Notes: a model not told the origin generated them from the sequence alone. Shown: positions 1 to 8,238, counted from the first letter of the stretch. The stretch: DNA of 64,000 nt from Sphingomonas pseudosanguinis (GCF_014196255.1 NZ_JACIDH010000018.1:1-64000), one strand, 5' to 3'. A program made the numbers and translations.

Positions 1-240
1 CAGCGCGTCGAGCAACTTGAGCCAGAAGCCACGGCGCGACCAGCGGTTGAACCGGTTGTAGATCGTGGTCGACGGCCCGTAATCGGCCGGGCAGTCGCAC
101 CAGCGGCTGCCGACCTTCAGCACATGCACGATCCCGGAGATCACCCGCCGGTCGTCTACCCGTCGTGCACCAGGCTGGTTCTTCGGCAAATGCGGCTCGA
201 TCGCCGCCCACGCTTCATCCGACAACCAGAACAGCGCCAT
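1..240 (-). CDS. IS5-family transposase, N-terminal part (runs off window)
   Basis: Eighty residues are visible, beginning MALFWLSDEAWAAIEPHLP and continuing with the conserved block around GSRWCDCPADYGPSTTIYNR. This is the N-terminal domain of IS5-type (IS427/IS1031-like) transposases, which helps position the element ends before the DDE catalytic domain cuts and joins DNA. The catalytic domain lies beyond base 1, so I cannot say whether the gene is intact. The ATG at 240 follows an AGGAG-type ribosome binding site about eight bases upstream. In this group the transposase is often made as two overlapping frames joined by frameshifting, which would also happen outside the window. Confidence 0.8.
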   Translation of the reverse strand, partial: MALFWLSDEAWAAIEPHLPKNQPGARRVDDRRVISGIVHVLKVGSRWCDCPADYGPSTTIYNRFNRWSRRGFWLKLLDAL

Positions 241-317
241 GCCTCACTCCTCCTGATCCACACACCAGTGAATCAGGAAAACCATCACCCCTCAAGAGGC
301 TGATTGAGTTTGAACCC
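1..317 (-). mobile_element. IS5-family insertion sequence, one end only
   Basis: The transposase start of an IS5-type element lies here and the rest runs off the left edge of the window. Between the transposase ATG (240) and about 317 is a short non-coding end that should carry the terminal inverted repeat. Read inward it begins GGGTTCAAACTCAATC. The CTAG at 317-320 would suit the TA/CTAG-type target of this family. The exact boundary is inferred, because the other end is not visible. Confidence 0.6.
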
Positions 318-397
318 TAGTCCAGAGTGGTGGTGCCGCCCGAAAAAGTGGTGCAAATGAGCCGCGCCTTGTGCGGGAGAGGTCGGTATAAGGCGTC

Positions 398-1585
398 ATG
401 CTGCACGTCCTGACCCTGTCCAGCCTGTTCCCCGATGCGACCCGGCCCAATTTCGGGGTCTTCGTCGAACGACAGACGGCGGCGCTGTCGGCGCGGCCGG
501 GAGTGGCGGTGCGCGTCGTCGCGCCGATCGGCTTGCCGATCTGGCCGCTGGCGCGGGCGGGGCGCTTCCGCGTACAGGCCGCCCTGCCGCTGCGGGAGAC
601 GTGGCATGGCCTGGACGTGTCGCGGCCGCGCTTCGTCACGCTGCCGGGGACGGGCGGGCGGTTCCATGTCGCCGCGCTCGTCCGCGCGCTGGCACCGGTG
701 CTCGACGCCTTATGGGCCGAGCAGCGTTTCGATGTGATCGACGCTTCCTTCTTCTTCCCCGACGGCCCCGCCGCCGTCGCGCTGGGACGGCGCTATGGCG
801 TACCGGTGTCGATCAAGGCGCGCGGGGCCGATATCCATCACTGGGGCTACGCGCCCGCCACCCGTGCGCAGGTCGCCCGGGCGGCGCGCGCGGCGGACGG
901 GCTGCTGGCGGTCAGCGACGCCATGGCCGACGACGTCGCCGCATTGGGCGTCGCGCGCCAGCATGTCCGGGTGCATCATACCGGCGTCGACCAGGCGCGG
1001 TTCCAGCCGACCGACCGCGCCGAGGCGAAGCGTGCGCTGGGTGTCGCGGGGCCGCTGGTCCTATCGCTGGGCGCGCTGATCCCGCGCAAAGGGCACGGCG
1101 TCGTCATCGACGCGGTGGCGCGGCTGCCCGGCGTGACGCTGATGATCGTGGGCGAGGGGGCCGAGCGTGACGCGCTGGCGACGCGGTCGCGGCGGCTGGG
1201 CATCGCCGATCGCGTGCGGCTGGTCGGCGGGATGCCGCATCATGACCTGCCGGCGCTGCTCGGCGCGGCCGATGTCATGGCGCTGGCGTCGGTGTCCGAA
1301 GGGCTGGCCAATGCCTGGGTCGAGGCGCTGGCCTGCGGCACGCCGATCGTCATCACGCCGGCGGGCGGAGCGCGCGATGTCGTGACCAGTCGCGCGGCGG
1401 GGCGGATCGCCAGCGCCGATGCGGGCGCGTTCGCGGCGGCGATCGGCGAGGTGTTGGCCCAGGCGCCCGATCCCTGGACGGTGCGCGCGGCGGTGCGGGA
1501 TTTCACCTGGCCGGCCAATGCGGCGGCGTTGCACTCGCATCTGGCCGAACTGGTCGGGCGGCGGAACGACTCCGCGCCCCGATAA
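398..1585 (+). CDS. Glycosyltransferase family 4 (GT-B fold)
   Basis: A 395-residue protein that should transfer a sugar from a nucleotide-sugar donor to a lipid-linked or polysaccharide acceptor at the inner face of the membrane. The N-terminal acceptor domain (about 1-180) begins LTLSSLFPDATRPNFGVFVE. The C-terminal donor domain (about 200-380) has the GT4 hallmark EX7E (SEGLANAWVE, glutamates near residues 301 and 309) followed by ACGTPIV. No signal peptide or membrane segment is visible. The IS element ends 80 bases upstream and may have replaced or altered its promoter. No other polysaccharide genes are next to it, so the acceptor cannot be guessed. It ends four bases before the convergent Mth938-like gene. 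Confidence 0.85.
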   Translation: MLHVLTLSSLFPDATRPNFGVFVERQTAALSARPGVAVRVVAPIGLPIWPLARAGRFRVQAALPLRETWHGLDVSRPRFVTLPGTGGRFHVAALVRALAPVLDALWAEQRFDVIDASFFFPDGPAAVALGRRYGVPVSIKARGADIHHWGYAPATRAQVARAARAADGLLAVSDAMADDVAALGVARQHVRVHHTGVDQARFQPTDRAEAKRALGVAGPLVLSLGALIPRKGHGVVIDAVARLPGVTLMIVGEGAERDALATRSRRLGIADRVRLVGGMPHHDLPALLGAADVMALASVSEGLANAWVEALACGTPIVITPAGGARDVVTSRAAGRIASADAGAFAAAIGEVLAQAPDPWTVRAAVRDFTWPANAAALHSHLAELVGRRNDSAPR

Positions 1586-1589
1586 GGTG

Positions 1590-1976
1590 TCAGGCGGCGT
1601 CGAGCGGGTAGAGCGCGGCGACGATCTTGCGCCCCTCGCTGCGCAGCACACCCCAGGCGCGGGCGGCGGCGCGGCTATCCATCGCCTCGACGCCCAGGCC
1701 CGCCGCCTCCATCGCCGCGCGGAACGCCGCCGGCGGGCGGCGCAGTTCGGCACCGGTGCCCAGCAACAGGAACTCGGGCGCTTCGTCGATCAACGCCTGG
1801 ACCGAGGCGGTGTCGAGCGCGTCGAACGCCGGCGGGCTCCACGGCTCATGCCAGTCGGGCGACAGGAGCAGCGCCGGATAGGCGATCTCCCCGACCCGGT
1901 AACCGTTCGCGGCGAAGCCACGGACGATCGGGCCGGGTGCGGTGGGATCGCGGGTGATGCGGATCGAATCGCTCAT
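1590..1976 (-). CDS. Mth938-like domain protein (DUF498/NDUFAF3 family)
   Basis: A 128-residue single-domain protein of the Mth938-like fold. The family's features are visible: a beta-rich start (IRITRDPTAPGPIVRGFAANGYRVG), the central PEFLLLGTGAELRRPP and the end AARAWGVLRSEGRKIVAALYP. In mitochondria the relative NDUFAF3 assists complex I assembly; the bacterial role is not established. It begins nine bases after the secF stop, so it is probably the last gene of yajC-secD-secF. This position recurs in alphaproteobacteria and suggests a link to membrane-protein biogenesis, but that is inference. Confidence 0.8.
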   Translation of the reverse strand: MSDSIRITRDPTAPGPIVRGFAANGYRVGEIAYPALLLSPDWHEPWSPPAFDALDTASVQALIDEAPEFLLLGTGAELRRPPAAFRAAMEAAGLGVEAMDSRAAARAWGVLRSEGRKIVAALYPLDAA

Positions 1977-1985
1977 GCGCGCCGC

Positions 1986-2966
1986 TTAGCCCTCACGCGG
2001 GGTGATACGCTCGGCGTCGGCGATGGTCCGCTTGTCGGTGGTGCCCGGCTTCTCACGATTCGGCTCGGCGCGCAGGCCCAGCGAGATGAGCAGCGAGGAC
2101 GAGACGTAGATCGACGAATAGGTGCCGACCACGATGCCCAGGATCATCGCGGCGGTGAAGCCGCGCAGCACATGGCCGCCCAGCAGCAGCAGCGCGACCA
2201 GCGCCAGCAGGATCGTGACCGAGGTCATGACCGTGCGCGGCAGCGTCTCGTTGACCGACAGGTTGATGATCTCGCGCATGTCCATCTTGCGATAGCGGCG
2301 CATATTCTCGCGGATGCGGTCGTCGATCACGATCTTGTCGTTGATCGAATAGCCGATGATGGTCAGGAACGCCGCGATGATCGTCAGGTCCAGTTCGAAC
2401 TGGGTGATCGCGAAGAAGCCCAGCGTGACGAGCAGATCGTGGACGATCGCGACGATGGTCGACACGCCGAACTGCCATTCGAAGCGGAAGATGGCGAACA
2501 GGCCGATGCCCAGGATCGCCAGCACGACCGCCAGCACGCCGTGCTTGATCAGCTCGTTCGACACCTTGCCCGACACCGTGTCGTAACGGCTGAAGGTGGC
2601 GCCGGGGAATTGCTGGCCCAGCGCGGTCTCGACCTTGCGGACGACGGCATTGGTCGCGCCTTCGTCTTTCGATTCGGGCAGGGGCAGGCGAATGCTGATG
2701 GTGCGGCCGTCGCCGACCGTCTGGATGCTGGCTTCGCCCACGCCCAGGCCATCGACGACCGAGCGGACGCGGTCGGCCGAGGGCGGGGTGGGGAACTTCT
2801 CTTCGATCATCAGGCCGCCGACAAAGTCGACGCCCAGATTGAGGCCCTTGGCGAACGTCACGCCGACCGCGAGCACGGTCAGCAACAGGGTCAGCCCGAA
2901 CGCCCAGCCGCGCAGGCGGACGAAATCGATGTTCGTATTGTCGGGGACGAGTTTCAGGAGGCGCAT
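1986..2966 (-). CDS. secF: Protein translocase subunit SecF
   Basis: A 326-residue polytopic inner-membrane protein that works with SecD and YajC on SecYEG, using the proton gradient to help complete preprotein export. Visible are the first membrane helix (FGLTLLLTVLAVGVTFAKG), the family motif GLNLGVDFVGG, a periplasmic region of about 100 residues, and the conserved C-terminal helices with FLTIIGYSINDKIVIDDRIRE (the SecDF D-R-I-R-E motif) and TSVTILLALVALLLLGG. The length is normal for SecF. It starts 16 bases after secD and is followed by the Mth938-like gene, forming one transcription unit. Confidence 0.97.
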   Translation of the reverse strand: MRLLKLVPDNTNIDFVRLRGWAFGLTLLLTVLAVGVTFAKGLNLGVDFVGGLMIEEKFPTPPSADRVRSVVDGLGVGEASIQTVGDGRTISIRLPLPESKDEGATNAVVRKVETALGQQFPGATFSRYDTVSGKVSNELIKHGVLAVVLAILGIGLFAIFRFEWQFGVSTIVAIVHDLLVTLGFFAITQFELDLTIIAAFLTIIGYSINDKIVIDDRIRENMRRYRKMDMREIINLSVNETLPRTVMTSVTILLALVALLLLGGHVLRGFTAAMILGIVVGTYSSIYVSSSLLISLGLRAEPNREKPGTTDKRTIADAERITPREG

Positions 2967-2982
2967 GATCTGTTCTCCTGCC

Positions 2983-4587
2983 TCAAATATTGATGGTCTT
3001 GGGCTTTTCGCGGCGCAACCACAGCGCCACGAGCATCCGCGTGAAGGTAACGGCGGTGAACACGCTGGTCACGATGCCGATCAGCAACACGACCGCGAAG
3101 CCCTTCACGGGCCCCGAGCCGAGCACGAGCATGATGACGCCCGAGATCGCGTGCGTGACGTTCGCCTCGAAGATCGTCCGGCTGGCCTCCTTATAGCCCA
3201 GCTCGACCGACTGGACGACGCTGCGCCCGCGTCGTCGTTCTTCGCGGATACGCTCGTTGATCAGCACGTTGGCGTCGACGGCGGTGCCGATGGTCAGAAT
3301 GAAGCCCGCGATGCCCGGCAAGGTCAGCGTGGCGTTCAGCATCGCCATGACCGCCAGGATGACCAGCACATTGATGACGACCGCGATGTTGGCATAGATG
3401 CCGAACCGGCCATAGGTGACGGTCATGAACACGATCACCGCGACCGCCGCGATCGCCGAGGCCAGGATGCCCTTGCGGATCGAGTCGGCACCCAGGTCGG
3501 GGCCGACGGTGCGTTCCTCGACGACCTTCAGATCGACCGGCAGCTTGCCCGAGCGCAGCGAGATCGCCAGCTGGTTGGCGCTGTCGACGGTAAAGTTGCC
3601 GCTGATCGAGGCGCGACCGCCCAGGATCGGCTCATTGATGTTGGGGGCCGACAGCACCTGACCATCGAGGATGATGGCGAAGGGCTTGCCGGTGTTTTCC
3701 TGCGTGATGCGCGCGAACTTGCGGCCGCCCTGCGCGTCGAAGGTGATCGCCACTTCCGGCGCGTTCGTCTGTTGATTGAACTGCTGCTGCGCGTCGATGA
3801 GCTGGTCGCCCGAGATGATGACGGGACGCTTCACCGCGATCACCGGCGCACCCAGCGGGTTGCCGGGATAGGGCAGGACCTGGCTGCCCGCCGGTGCATT
3901 GCCCTTGACCACCTCGGCTGGATTGGCGGTGGTGTCGACCAGCTTGAATTCCAGCTTGGCGGTCTTGCCGATCAGGTCCTTGAGCTGCTGCGGGTCCTGA
4001 AGACCCGGCACCTGCACAACGATGCGGTTGCTGCCCTGCTGAAGGATGGTCGGTTCCTTGGTGCCCAGCGCGTCGATACGCCGCCGGACGACTTCGGTCG
4101 CGGTCTTCATCGCGGTGTCGACCGCCTGGTTCAGGCCCGCCTGGGTCGGCTTCAGCACGAAGCGCGAGGTGTCGACGACCTGGATGTCCCATTCGCGCTG
4201 GCCGCTCATGCCCGCACCGCCGCCGGTGATGGTCAGCAGCCGCTCGCGCGCCGCATCGACCTGCGAGGGGTCGCGCAGCATGAAGCTGAGCTGGCCGTTG
4301 CGGACCGAGATGTCACCGATGTCGATCCGCGGATTACCGCGCCGCATCTCGGCGGCGACCTGATCGCGCATCGTCTCCAGCCGCGTGTTGGCGAGGTCGG
4401 CGGTGTCCGCCTCCAGCAGCAGATAGCTGCCGCCCGCCAGGTCGAGGCCCTTGTTCACGCGGGGATGCGGAATCGAACCCCAGCTGTTGGTGACGCTTTC
4501 GGGCAGAAAGCTCGGGACCGCCAGCAGGCACAGGGCGGCCAGCAGGGCGATGATGGAAGCGACCTTCCAGCGGGGGAAATCCAGCAT
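2983..4587 (-). CDS. secD: Protein translocase subunit SecD
   Basis: A 534-residue SecD with an N-terminal membrane helix (IIALLAALCLLAVPSFLP), the motif VNKGLDLAGGSYLLLE, a large periplasmic domain (about 40-350), and a C-terminal five-helix block with GFILTIGTAVDANVLINERI. This is the D-A-N-V-L-I-x-E-R-I motif that forms part of the proton path. With SecF it drives late steps of Sec export. The gene starts seven bases after yajC and ends 16 bases before secF. The length is somewhat shorter than E. coli SecD (615) and normal for alphaproteobacteria. Confidence 0.97.
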   Translation of the reverse strand: MLDFPRWKVASIIALLAALCLLAVPSFLPESVTNSWGSIPHPRVNKGLDLAGGSYLLLEADTADLANTRLETMRDQVAAEMRRGNPRIDIGDISVRNGQLSFMLRDPSQVDAARERLLTITGGGAGMSGQREWDIQVVDTSRFVLKPTQAGLNQAVDTAMKTATEVVRRRIDALGTKEPTILQQGSNRIVVQVPGLQDPQQLKDLIGKTAKLEFKLVDTTANPAEVVKGNAPAGSQVLPYPGNPLGAPVIAVKRPVIISGDQLIDAQQQFNQQTNAPEVAITFDAQGGRKFARITQENTGKPFAIILDGQVLSAPNINEPILGGRASISGNFTVDSANQLAISLRSGKLPVDLKVVEERTVGPDLGADSIRKGILASAIAAVAVIVFMTVTYGRFGIYANIAVVINVLVILAVMAMLNATLTLPGIAGFILTIGTAVDANVLINERIREERRRGRSVVQSVELGYKEASRTIFEANVTHAISGVIMLVLGSGPVKGFAVVLLIGIVTSVFTAVTFTRMLVALWLRREKPKTINI

Positions 4588-4594
4588 CGTGAGG

Positions 4595-4945
4595 TCAGTC
4601 GTTCGCGGGTTTGGCGTTGGGGTTGACCACGTCGGTCAGCGTCGCCTTGACCACGCGGACGCGGACGTTCGGGGCGATCTCGACCTCGACCAGCTGGTCC
4701 TCGACGCGGGTCACCTTGCCGACGATGCCGCCCGCCGTGGTGACCTGATCGCCCTTCTTGACCGCCTCGATCGACGCCTGCAGCGTCTTCATGCGGCGCT
4801 GTTGCGGGCGGATCATCAGGAAATAGAAGACGACGAAGACGAGGAGCAGCGGCGCGAGGCTGAGGAACGAGGCGGCGCCACTCGATGCGGCGGCGCCGGA
4901 GGCGGCGGCCATCACGGCGACTGGGGCGGTGAAGGGAATGAACAT
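4595..4945 (-). CDS. yajC: Preprotein translocase subunit YajC
   Basis: A 116-residue membrane protein. One helix (about residues 22-42, LSLAPLLLVFVVFYFLMIRP) is followed by the YajC signature IRPQQRRMKTLQASIEAVKKGD and a beta-rich cytoplasmic tail (VTTAGGIVGKVTRVEDQLVE). I chose the ATG at 4945 (MFIPFTAPVA) because longer in-frame starts add a basic stretch with no YajC similarity. It is the first gene of the yajC-secD-secF-Mth938 operon. The divergent gap to the tRNA gene (4946-5138) must hold its promoter. Confidence 0.93.
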   Translation of the reverse strand: MFIPFTAPVAVMAAASGAAASSGAASFLSLAPLLLVFVVFYFLMIRPQQRRMKTLQASIEAVKKGDQVTTAGGIVGKVTRVEDQLVEVEIAPNVRVRVVKATLTDVVNPNAKPAND

Positions 4946-5138
4946 TCGGACCCGTCTTTGCTGAATGGGCACGGGCACCCGCCGATGCGCGAACGATCGA
5001 CCAGCCCCCATGTCGGATAGCCTGCCCGCTACCATCGCAGGCGGACAGGCGCAATGGAGAGGCCGATGTGGTGTCGCCATCATCGCAACATCAAGGCTTG
5101 CATCCCGGATAAAACCCGCCTAGAGGCCGCCGCTCGGT

Positions 5139-5215
5139 CGGGGCGTAGCGCAGCCTGGTAGCGCATCACACTGGGGGTGTGGGGGTCGCAGGTTCGAATC
5201 CTGTCGCCCCGACCA
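5139..5215 (+). tRNA. tRNA-Pro, anticodon GGG
   Basis: A 77-base cloverleaf with the CCA end encoded. The acceptor arm CGGGGCG pairs with CGCCCCG before ACCA. The D-arm GCGC...GCGC, anticodon stem TCACA/TGTGG with loop CTGGGGG (anticodon GGG, reading CCC) and T-arm with GGTTCGAATCC are all present. A factor-independent terminator follows at 5247. Confidence 0.95.
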
Positions 5216-5246
5216 ATCTTCTTCCAACATTGGCGGATGACGATGA

Positions 5247-5276
5247 AGCGGGCGAAAGCCCGCTTTTTCGTTTTTG
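5247..5276 (+). terminator. Rho-independent terminator after tRNA-Pro
   Basis: A perfect 7-base stem AGCGGGC/GCCCGCT with a GAAA tetraloop is followed by TTTTCGTTTTT. Position and U-rich tail fit the end of the tRNA transcript. Confidence 0.85.
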
Positions 5277-5416
5277 GCCTCTAGTTCCTAAATAGATCAC
5301 GGCAAAGAGGCAGGCGATCATGCCGTCATGGGCGGATCGTAGCGACGCAATCCGAGTGTCAGCTACGAGTGTTCGACCCCATTGCGGAATATACAGCGCG
5401 ATGGCACAGTCATGCC

Positions 5417-5926
5417 ATGCAAGTAGCGAAATTCGACGCCACTGCCGATGATTTGCTGGCGGCATACCGCCTGAATTTTAAGATCAGACTCAAAGCAAAG
5501 CGCGCAAGGCGTAACCTCATGATAGGTTGTCTTTTTTTAAGTGTGCTATCGGTATTCGCGGCGTGGTTGTGGGATTTGGGCTCTTTGCCAATCGCTGCGG
5601 CAGTAGGCGCGGTCTATTGGGTGCTATTTTTAGTCGCTGTCTTCGGCGCCGCTTACCTGAGATTGCGCGGTCAGTCTCGAACCATCTATGCTCAGCAGAA
5701 AAACCTTCATGGAACTACGTTCGTCGAATGGGATGACAGAGGTATCAAATTTGGCTCGATAAGGGGGCAGTCGAACTTTGAGTGGGACGATTTTTACGGC
5801 ATATTTGCAAATGCTGAAGTCATTATTCTCAAGCAAAGCGCAGATTTGATGAATTTCATACCGACGCGAGCGCTTACAGATGATCAGGTCGTATATATTG
5901 CCGGGCGCCGAACGGGGCAAAGTTAG
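5417..5926 (+). CDS. YcxB-like membrane protein
   Basis: About 169 residues if started at the ATG at 5417 (MQVAKFDATADDLL); a GTG at 5369 in the same frame would add 16. The start resembles YcxB family proteins (a short strand, then DDLLAAYRLNFK). Two hydrophobic segments follow (about 30-50 and 55-78: MIGCLFLSVLSVFAAWLW and PIAAAVGAVYWVLFLVAVFG). The C-terminal soluble domain has FEWDDFYGIFANAEVIIL, the W-x-D-I/F-x-x-I pattern typical of YcxB C-termini. The function of the family is unknown. Base composition is clearly more AT-rich than the flanking genes, and the gene sits directly downstream of a tRNA, so horizontal acquisition is possible. I saw no integrase or repeated tRNA end. Confidence 0.65.
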   Translation: MQVAKFDATADDLLAAYRLNFKIRLKAKRARRNLMIGCLFLSVLSVFAAWLWDLGSLPIAAAVGAVYWVLFLVAVFGAAYLRLRGQSRTIYAQQKNLHGTTFVEWDDRGIKFGSIRGQSNFEWDDFYGIFANAEVIILKQSADLMNFIPTRALTDDQVVYIAGRRTGQS

Positions 5927-5961
5927 ACGGTGTCCTTAAAATGGGCCCTTGCATTCGTTAT

Positions 5962-6549
5962 CTACCGCACCGTCATCCCCGCCGCCGCGACCTGCGACAT
6001 CAGGTTTGCCCGCACCGCATCCGACACTGGCGGCAGAGGCCGCGCCGCCTTTCCGTGGCGCAGGCGTTCGCGGTCCTTCTCGTCCGGCTCGACGACGCGT
6101 ACCCGCACCGCCGCCTTGCCGACCGCGCGCAGGCCCAACTGCTCGGCTGCGCCGCGTGACAGGTCGATGATCCGCGACGATCCCGCGAACGGGCCGCGAT
6201 CGTTGACCCGCACGATGATCCGCCGCCCGGTATCCAGCGCCGTCACCTCGACATAGCTGGGCAGGGGCAGGGTAGTGTGCGCCGCCGTCGCCCAGCCGGG
6301 GCGGAAGCGTTCGCCGTTCGCGGTGCGCTTGCCCGATTCGCTGCCATACCAGCTGGCATAGCCGAGCATGTCGTAGGTCGCGTCCTCGGCGGGGACATAG
6401 GTGATACCCCGCACCGTATAGGGCTTGCCGATCCGCACCGGCGTGTCGCTGACCGGTCGGTAATGGCCGCCGGCGCAGGCCGCGACCAGGCAGGCCGCCG
6501 CCGGTGTCCAGCGCCGCCCCCGGAGAGGCCATCGTCTCACATTCACCAT
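5962..6549 (-). CDS. RlpA-like septal ring lipoprotein (double-psi beta barrel)
   Basis: About 195 residues from the ATG at 6549 (MVNVRRWPLR). The N-terminus has a hydrophobic stretch ending in a lipobox-like LVAACAGG, so it is probably an outer-membrane lipoprotein. The RlpA core follows: GYASWYGSESGKRTANGERF, then LPLPSYVEVTALDTGRRIIV and VNDRGPFAGSSRIIDLSRGAA, the double-psi beta-barrel with the catalytic-type D in NDRGPF. RlpA proteins cleave glycan strands lacking stem peptides at the division septum. No SPOR domain is visible, so this is a short member. An upstream ATG at 6606 adds only a basic extension. Confidence 0.85.
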   Translation of the reverse strand: MVNVRRWPLRGRRWTPAAACLVAACAGGHYRPVSDTPVRIGKPYTVRGITYVPAEDATYDMLGYASWYGSESGKRTANGERFRPGWATAAHTTLPLPSYVEVTALDTGRRIIVRVNDRGPFAGSSRIIDLSRGAAEQLGLRAVGKAAVRVRVVEPDEKDRERLRHGKAARPLPPVSDAVRANLMSQVAAAGMTVR

Positions 6550-6667
6550 GAGGCGGGGCTTAAGCCGCGCGCCGGGCGCGATAAAGCGGTTTGCGCCTCC
6601 ATCCACCGCAGACTATCCCCGTGCCGACCGGTCGGGGCTTTCAGCTCCATCGCCGGCCAATCGCATC

Positions 6668-6836
6668 GGTGCCCCTCGGGGCTTGAAACGGGAATATGGT
6701 GCAAAGCCATAGCTGTCCCTGCAACTGTAAGCGGTGAGCGCGTGATGCCGGTTCCTGCGAGAGGGAACAGCCACTGGAGTTATCCGGGAAGGCCGCATGA
6801 CGGAACGCTTCGACCCGCGAGCCAGGAGACCTGCCG
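6668..6836 (+). promoter_or_regulatory. Cobalamin (B12) riboswitch 1, leader of the Ni/Co permease
   Basis: All landmarks of the adenosylcobalamin aptamer are readable in order: GGTGCC at the P1/P2 start, the AACGGGAA block, the B12 box with CTGTCCCTGCAACTGTAAGC, GCCACTGG, CCGGGAAGG, and the closing GACCCGCGAGCCAGGAGACC. It lies 174 bases upstream of the HoxN-type permease, so cobalt uptake should be shut down when coenzyme B12 is plentiful. I could not pick a clear terminator or anti-RBS helix in the expression platform. Confidence 0.95.
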
Positions 6837-6880
6837 ATGCGAGTCGCTCTTGCCGCGATCCAGGGGATGGTCATGGCTGG

Positions 6881-6895
6881 GATATATTGTATCAT
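6881..6895. promoter_or_regulatory. AT-rich motif in permease leader, near-identical to one before merC
   Basis: GATATATTGTATCAT stands out in GC-rich DNA. It differs at one base from GATATTTTGTATCAT at 35432-35446 in the merC promoter. It lies between the riboswitch and the permease start and could be a metalloregulator operator or a secondary promoter (TATCAT resembles a -10 box). The role is inferred. Confidence 0.4.
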
Positions 6896-7010
6896 TTGAG
6901 CGACGCCGTCCGGCCGACCCGAATCGCAAGACCCTGCTAGGCGCGCGCCCGTCTGGCAGGAGCGGGGCGGCCTTTCGTCGCCATGGCGCTTGGGGGAGGT
7001 TGATCCGCCC

Positions 7011-8066
7011 ATGTCCGAAGTTTCCGCCCGTTCTTCTTTGAAGCGTCGCGTCATGCTGCTGATGGGGGCGTTGGTCATCATCAATATCGCCGTCTGGGGC
7101 TGGGCGTTCAGCGTTTTTGCGGGCAACAGCCTGATGCTGGGCACGGCTTTGCTCGCCTATAGCCTGGGGCTGCGCCATGCGGTCGATGCCGATCACATCG
7201 CCGCCATCGACAATGTCACCCGCAAGCTGATGCAGGACGGTCAGCGGCCGATCGCGGTCGGCCTGTGGTTCGCGATCGGCCATTCCGCCATCGTGCTGAT
7301 CGCGGCGACCACGGTCGCGCTGGCGGCGAGCACCCTGTCCGACTTCGAGGCGTTCGGGCAGAGCGGCGGCACCATCGCCACCATCGTCTCGGCGAGTTTC
7401 CTGTTCGCCATCGCGATCATGAACCTGATCATCCTGCGCGATGTCTGGACCCGCTTCCGCCGCGTCGCGCGCGGCGAGCCGATGGCGGAGGCCGATGCCG
7501 ACATGTTGTTTTCGGGGCAGGGGCCGTTGTCGCGGCTGTTCCGCCCGCTCTTCCGGTTGATCCGGCGGAGCTGGCATATGGCGCCGCTGGGCTTCCTGTT
7601 CGGGCTGGGCTTCGACACCGCGACCGAGGTGGCGATATTGGGTCTGTCGGGGTCGCATGCCGCCGATGGCGTATCGCTGGCGACGATCCTGGTGTTCCCG
7701 GTGCTGTTCGCGGTCGGCATGGCGCTGATCGACACCGCCGACGGGCTGGTGATGCTGGGCGCCTATGAGTGGGCGTTCGTCCATCCGCTGCGCAAGCTCT
7801 ACTATAACATGACGATCACGCTCGTCTCCGCGCTGGTTGCGCTGGTGATCGGCGGCATCCAGGCGACCGCCTTGCTTGCCGAGCGGTTCGGATGGACGGC
7901 GGGGCCGTTCCGTTATGCGGGCGCGCTGGCCGAGCATTTCAACGTGCTGGGTTTCGCGATCGTCGGACTGTTCGTCCTCTGCTGGGGGGCGAGTTTCCTA
8001 CTCTATCGCTGGCGCGGGTTCGCGGCGATGGAGGCGCGAATTGCCAAGCCCGGCGCGGCGGGATAA
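7011..8066 (+). CDS. HoxN/HupN/NixA-type nickel/cobalt permease
   Basis: A 351-residue NiCoT transporter with about eight membrane helices. The signature RHAVDADHIAAIDNVTRK (H-A-x-D-A-D-H-I, metal-binding histidines and aspartates of helix II) is followed by LWFAIGHSAIVL and by LGFDTATEVAIL. The loop near residues 150-185 is cytoplasmic and charged. The start chosen is ATG 7011 (MSEVSARSSL), after a GGGGGAGG-rich stretch. Placement behind a B12 riboswitch and in front of the cob operon argues for cobalt rather than nickel as the relevant substrate; specificity cannot be read from sequence alone. Confidence 0.93.
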   Translation: MSEVSARSSLKRRVMLLMGALVIINIAVWGWAFSVFAGNSLMLGTALLAYSLGLRHAVDADHIAAIDNVTRKLMQDGQRPIAVGLWFAIGHSAIVLIAATTVALAASTLSDFEAFGQSGGTIATIVSASFLFAIAIMNLIILRDVWTRFRRVARGEPMAEADADMLFSGQGPLSRLFRPLFRLIRRSWHMAPLGFLFGLGFDTATEVAILGLSGSHAADGVSLATILVFPVLFAVGMALIDTADGLVMLGAYEWAFVHPLRKLYYNMTITLVSALVALVIGGIQATALLAERFGWTAGPFRYAGALAEHFNVLGFAIVGLFVLCWGASFLLYRWRGFAAMEARIAKPGAAG

Positions 8067-8111
8067 ATGCCGCGGATCGGGCTCCTAACCGCGAGAACAT
8101 TGAACCGATCC

Positions 8112-8186
8112 GTCATTGCGAGCGGAGCGAAGCAATCCAGAGCCGGACCAGGACGCCCTGGATTGCTTCGCTCCGCTCGCAATGAC
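8112..8186. repeat. 29-bp perfect inverted repeat (REP-like palindrome)
   Basis: The arm at 8112-8140 (GTCATTGCGAGCGGAGCGAA...) is perfectly complementary to 8158-8186, with a 17-base loop. It sits between the permease stop and the second riboswitch. This resembles widespread intergenic palindromes in proteobacteria and could act as a bidirectional terminator or mRNA stabiliser. It has no U-tract. Confidence 0.9.
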
Positions 8187-8238
8187 AGCCTTGATCGCTT
8201 CGATGGGATCAACGACCCAGGAACTCGACGATCGCGCC

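Noticed and set aside
1419..2993. Long plus-strand frame (524 residues) over the Mth938 and secF genes, and a similar one over secD (2596-4626)
   Set aside because: They are antisense frames kept open by high GC at third positions. Their translations are Arg/Asp/Gln-rich without any fold or family pattern.
5139..5926. Integrated genomic island with att sites at tRNA-Pro
   Set aside because: No duplicated tRNA 3' end and no integrase were seen; only one gene shows unusual composition.
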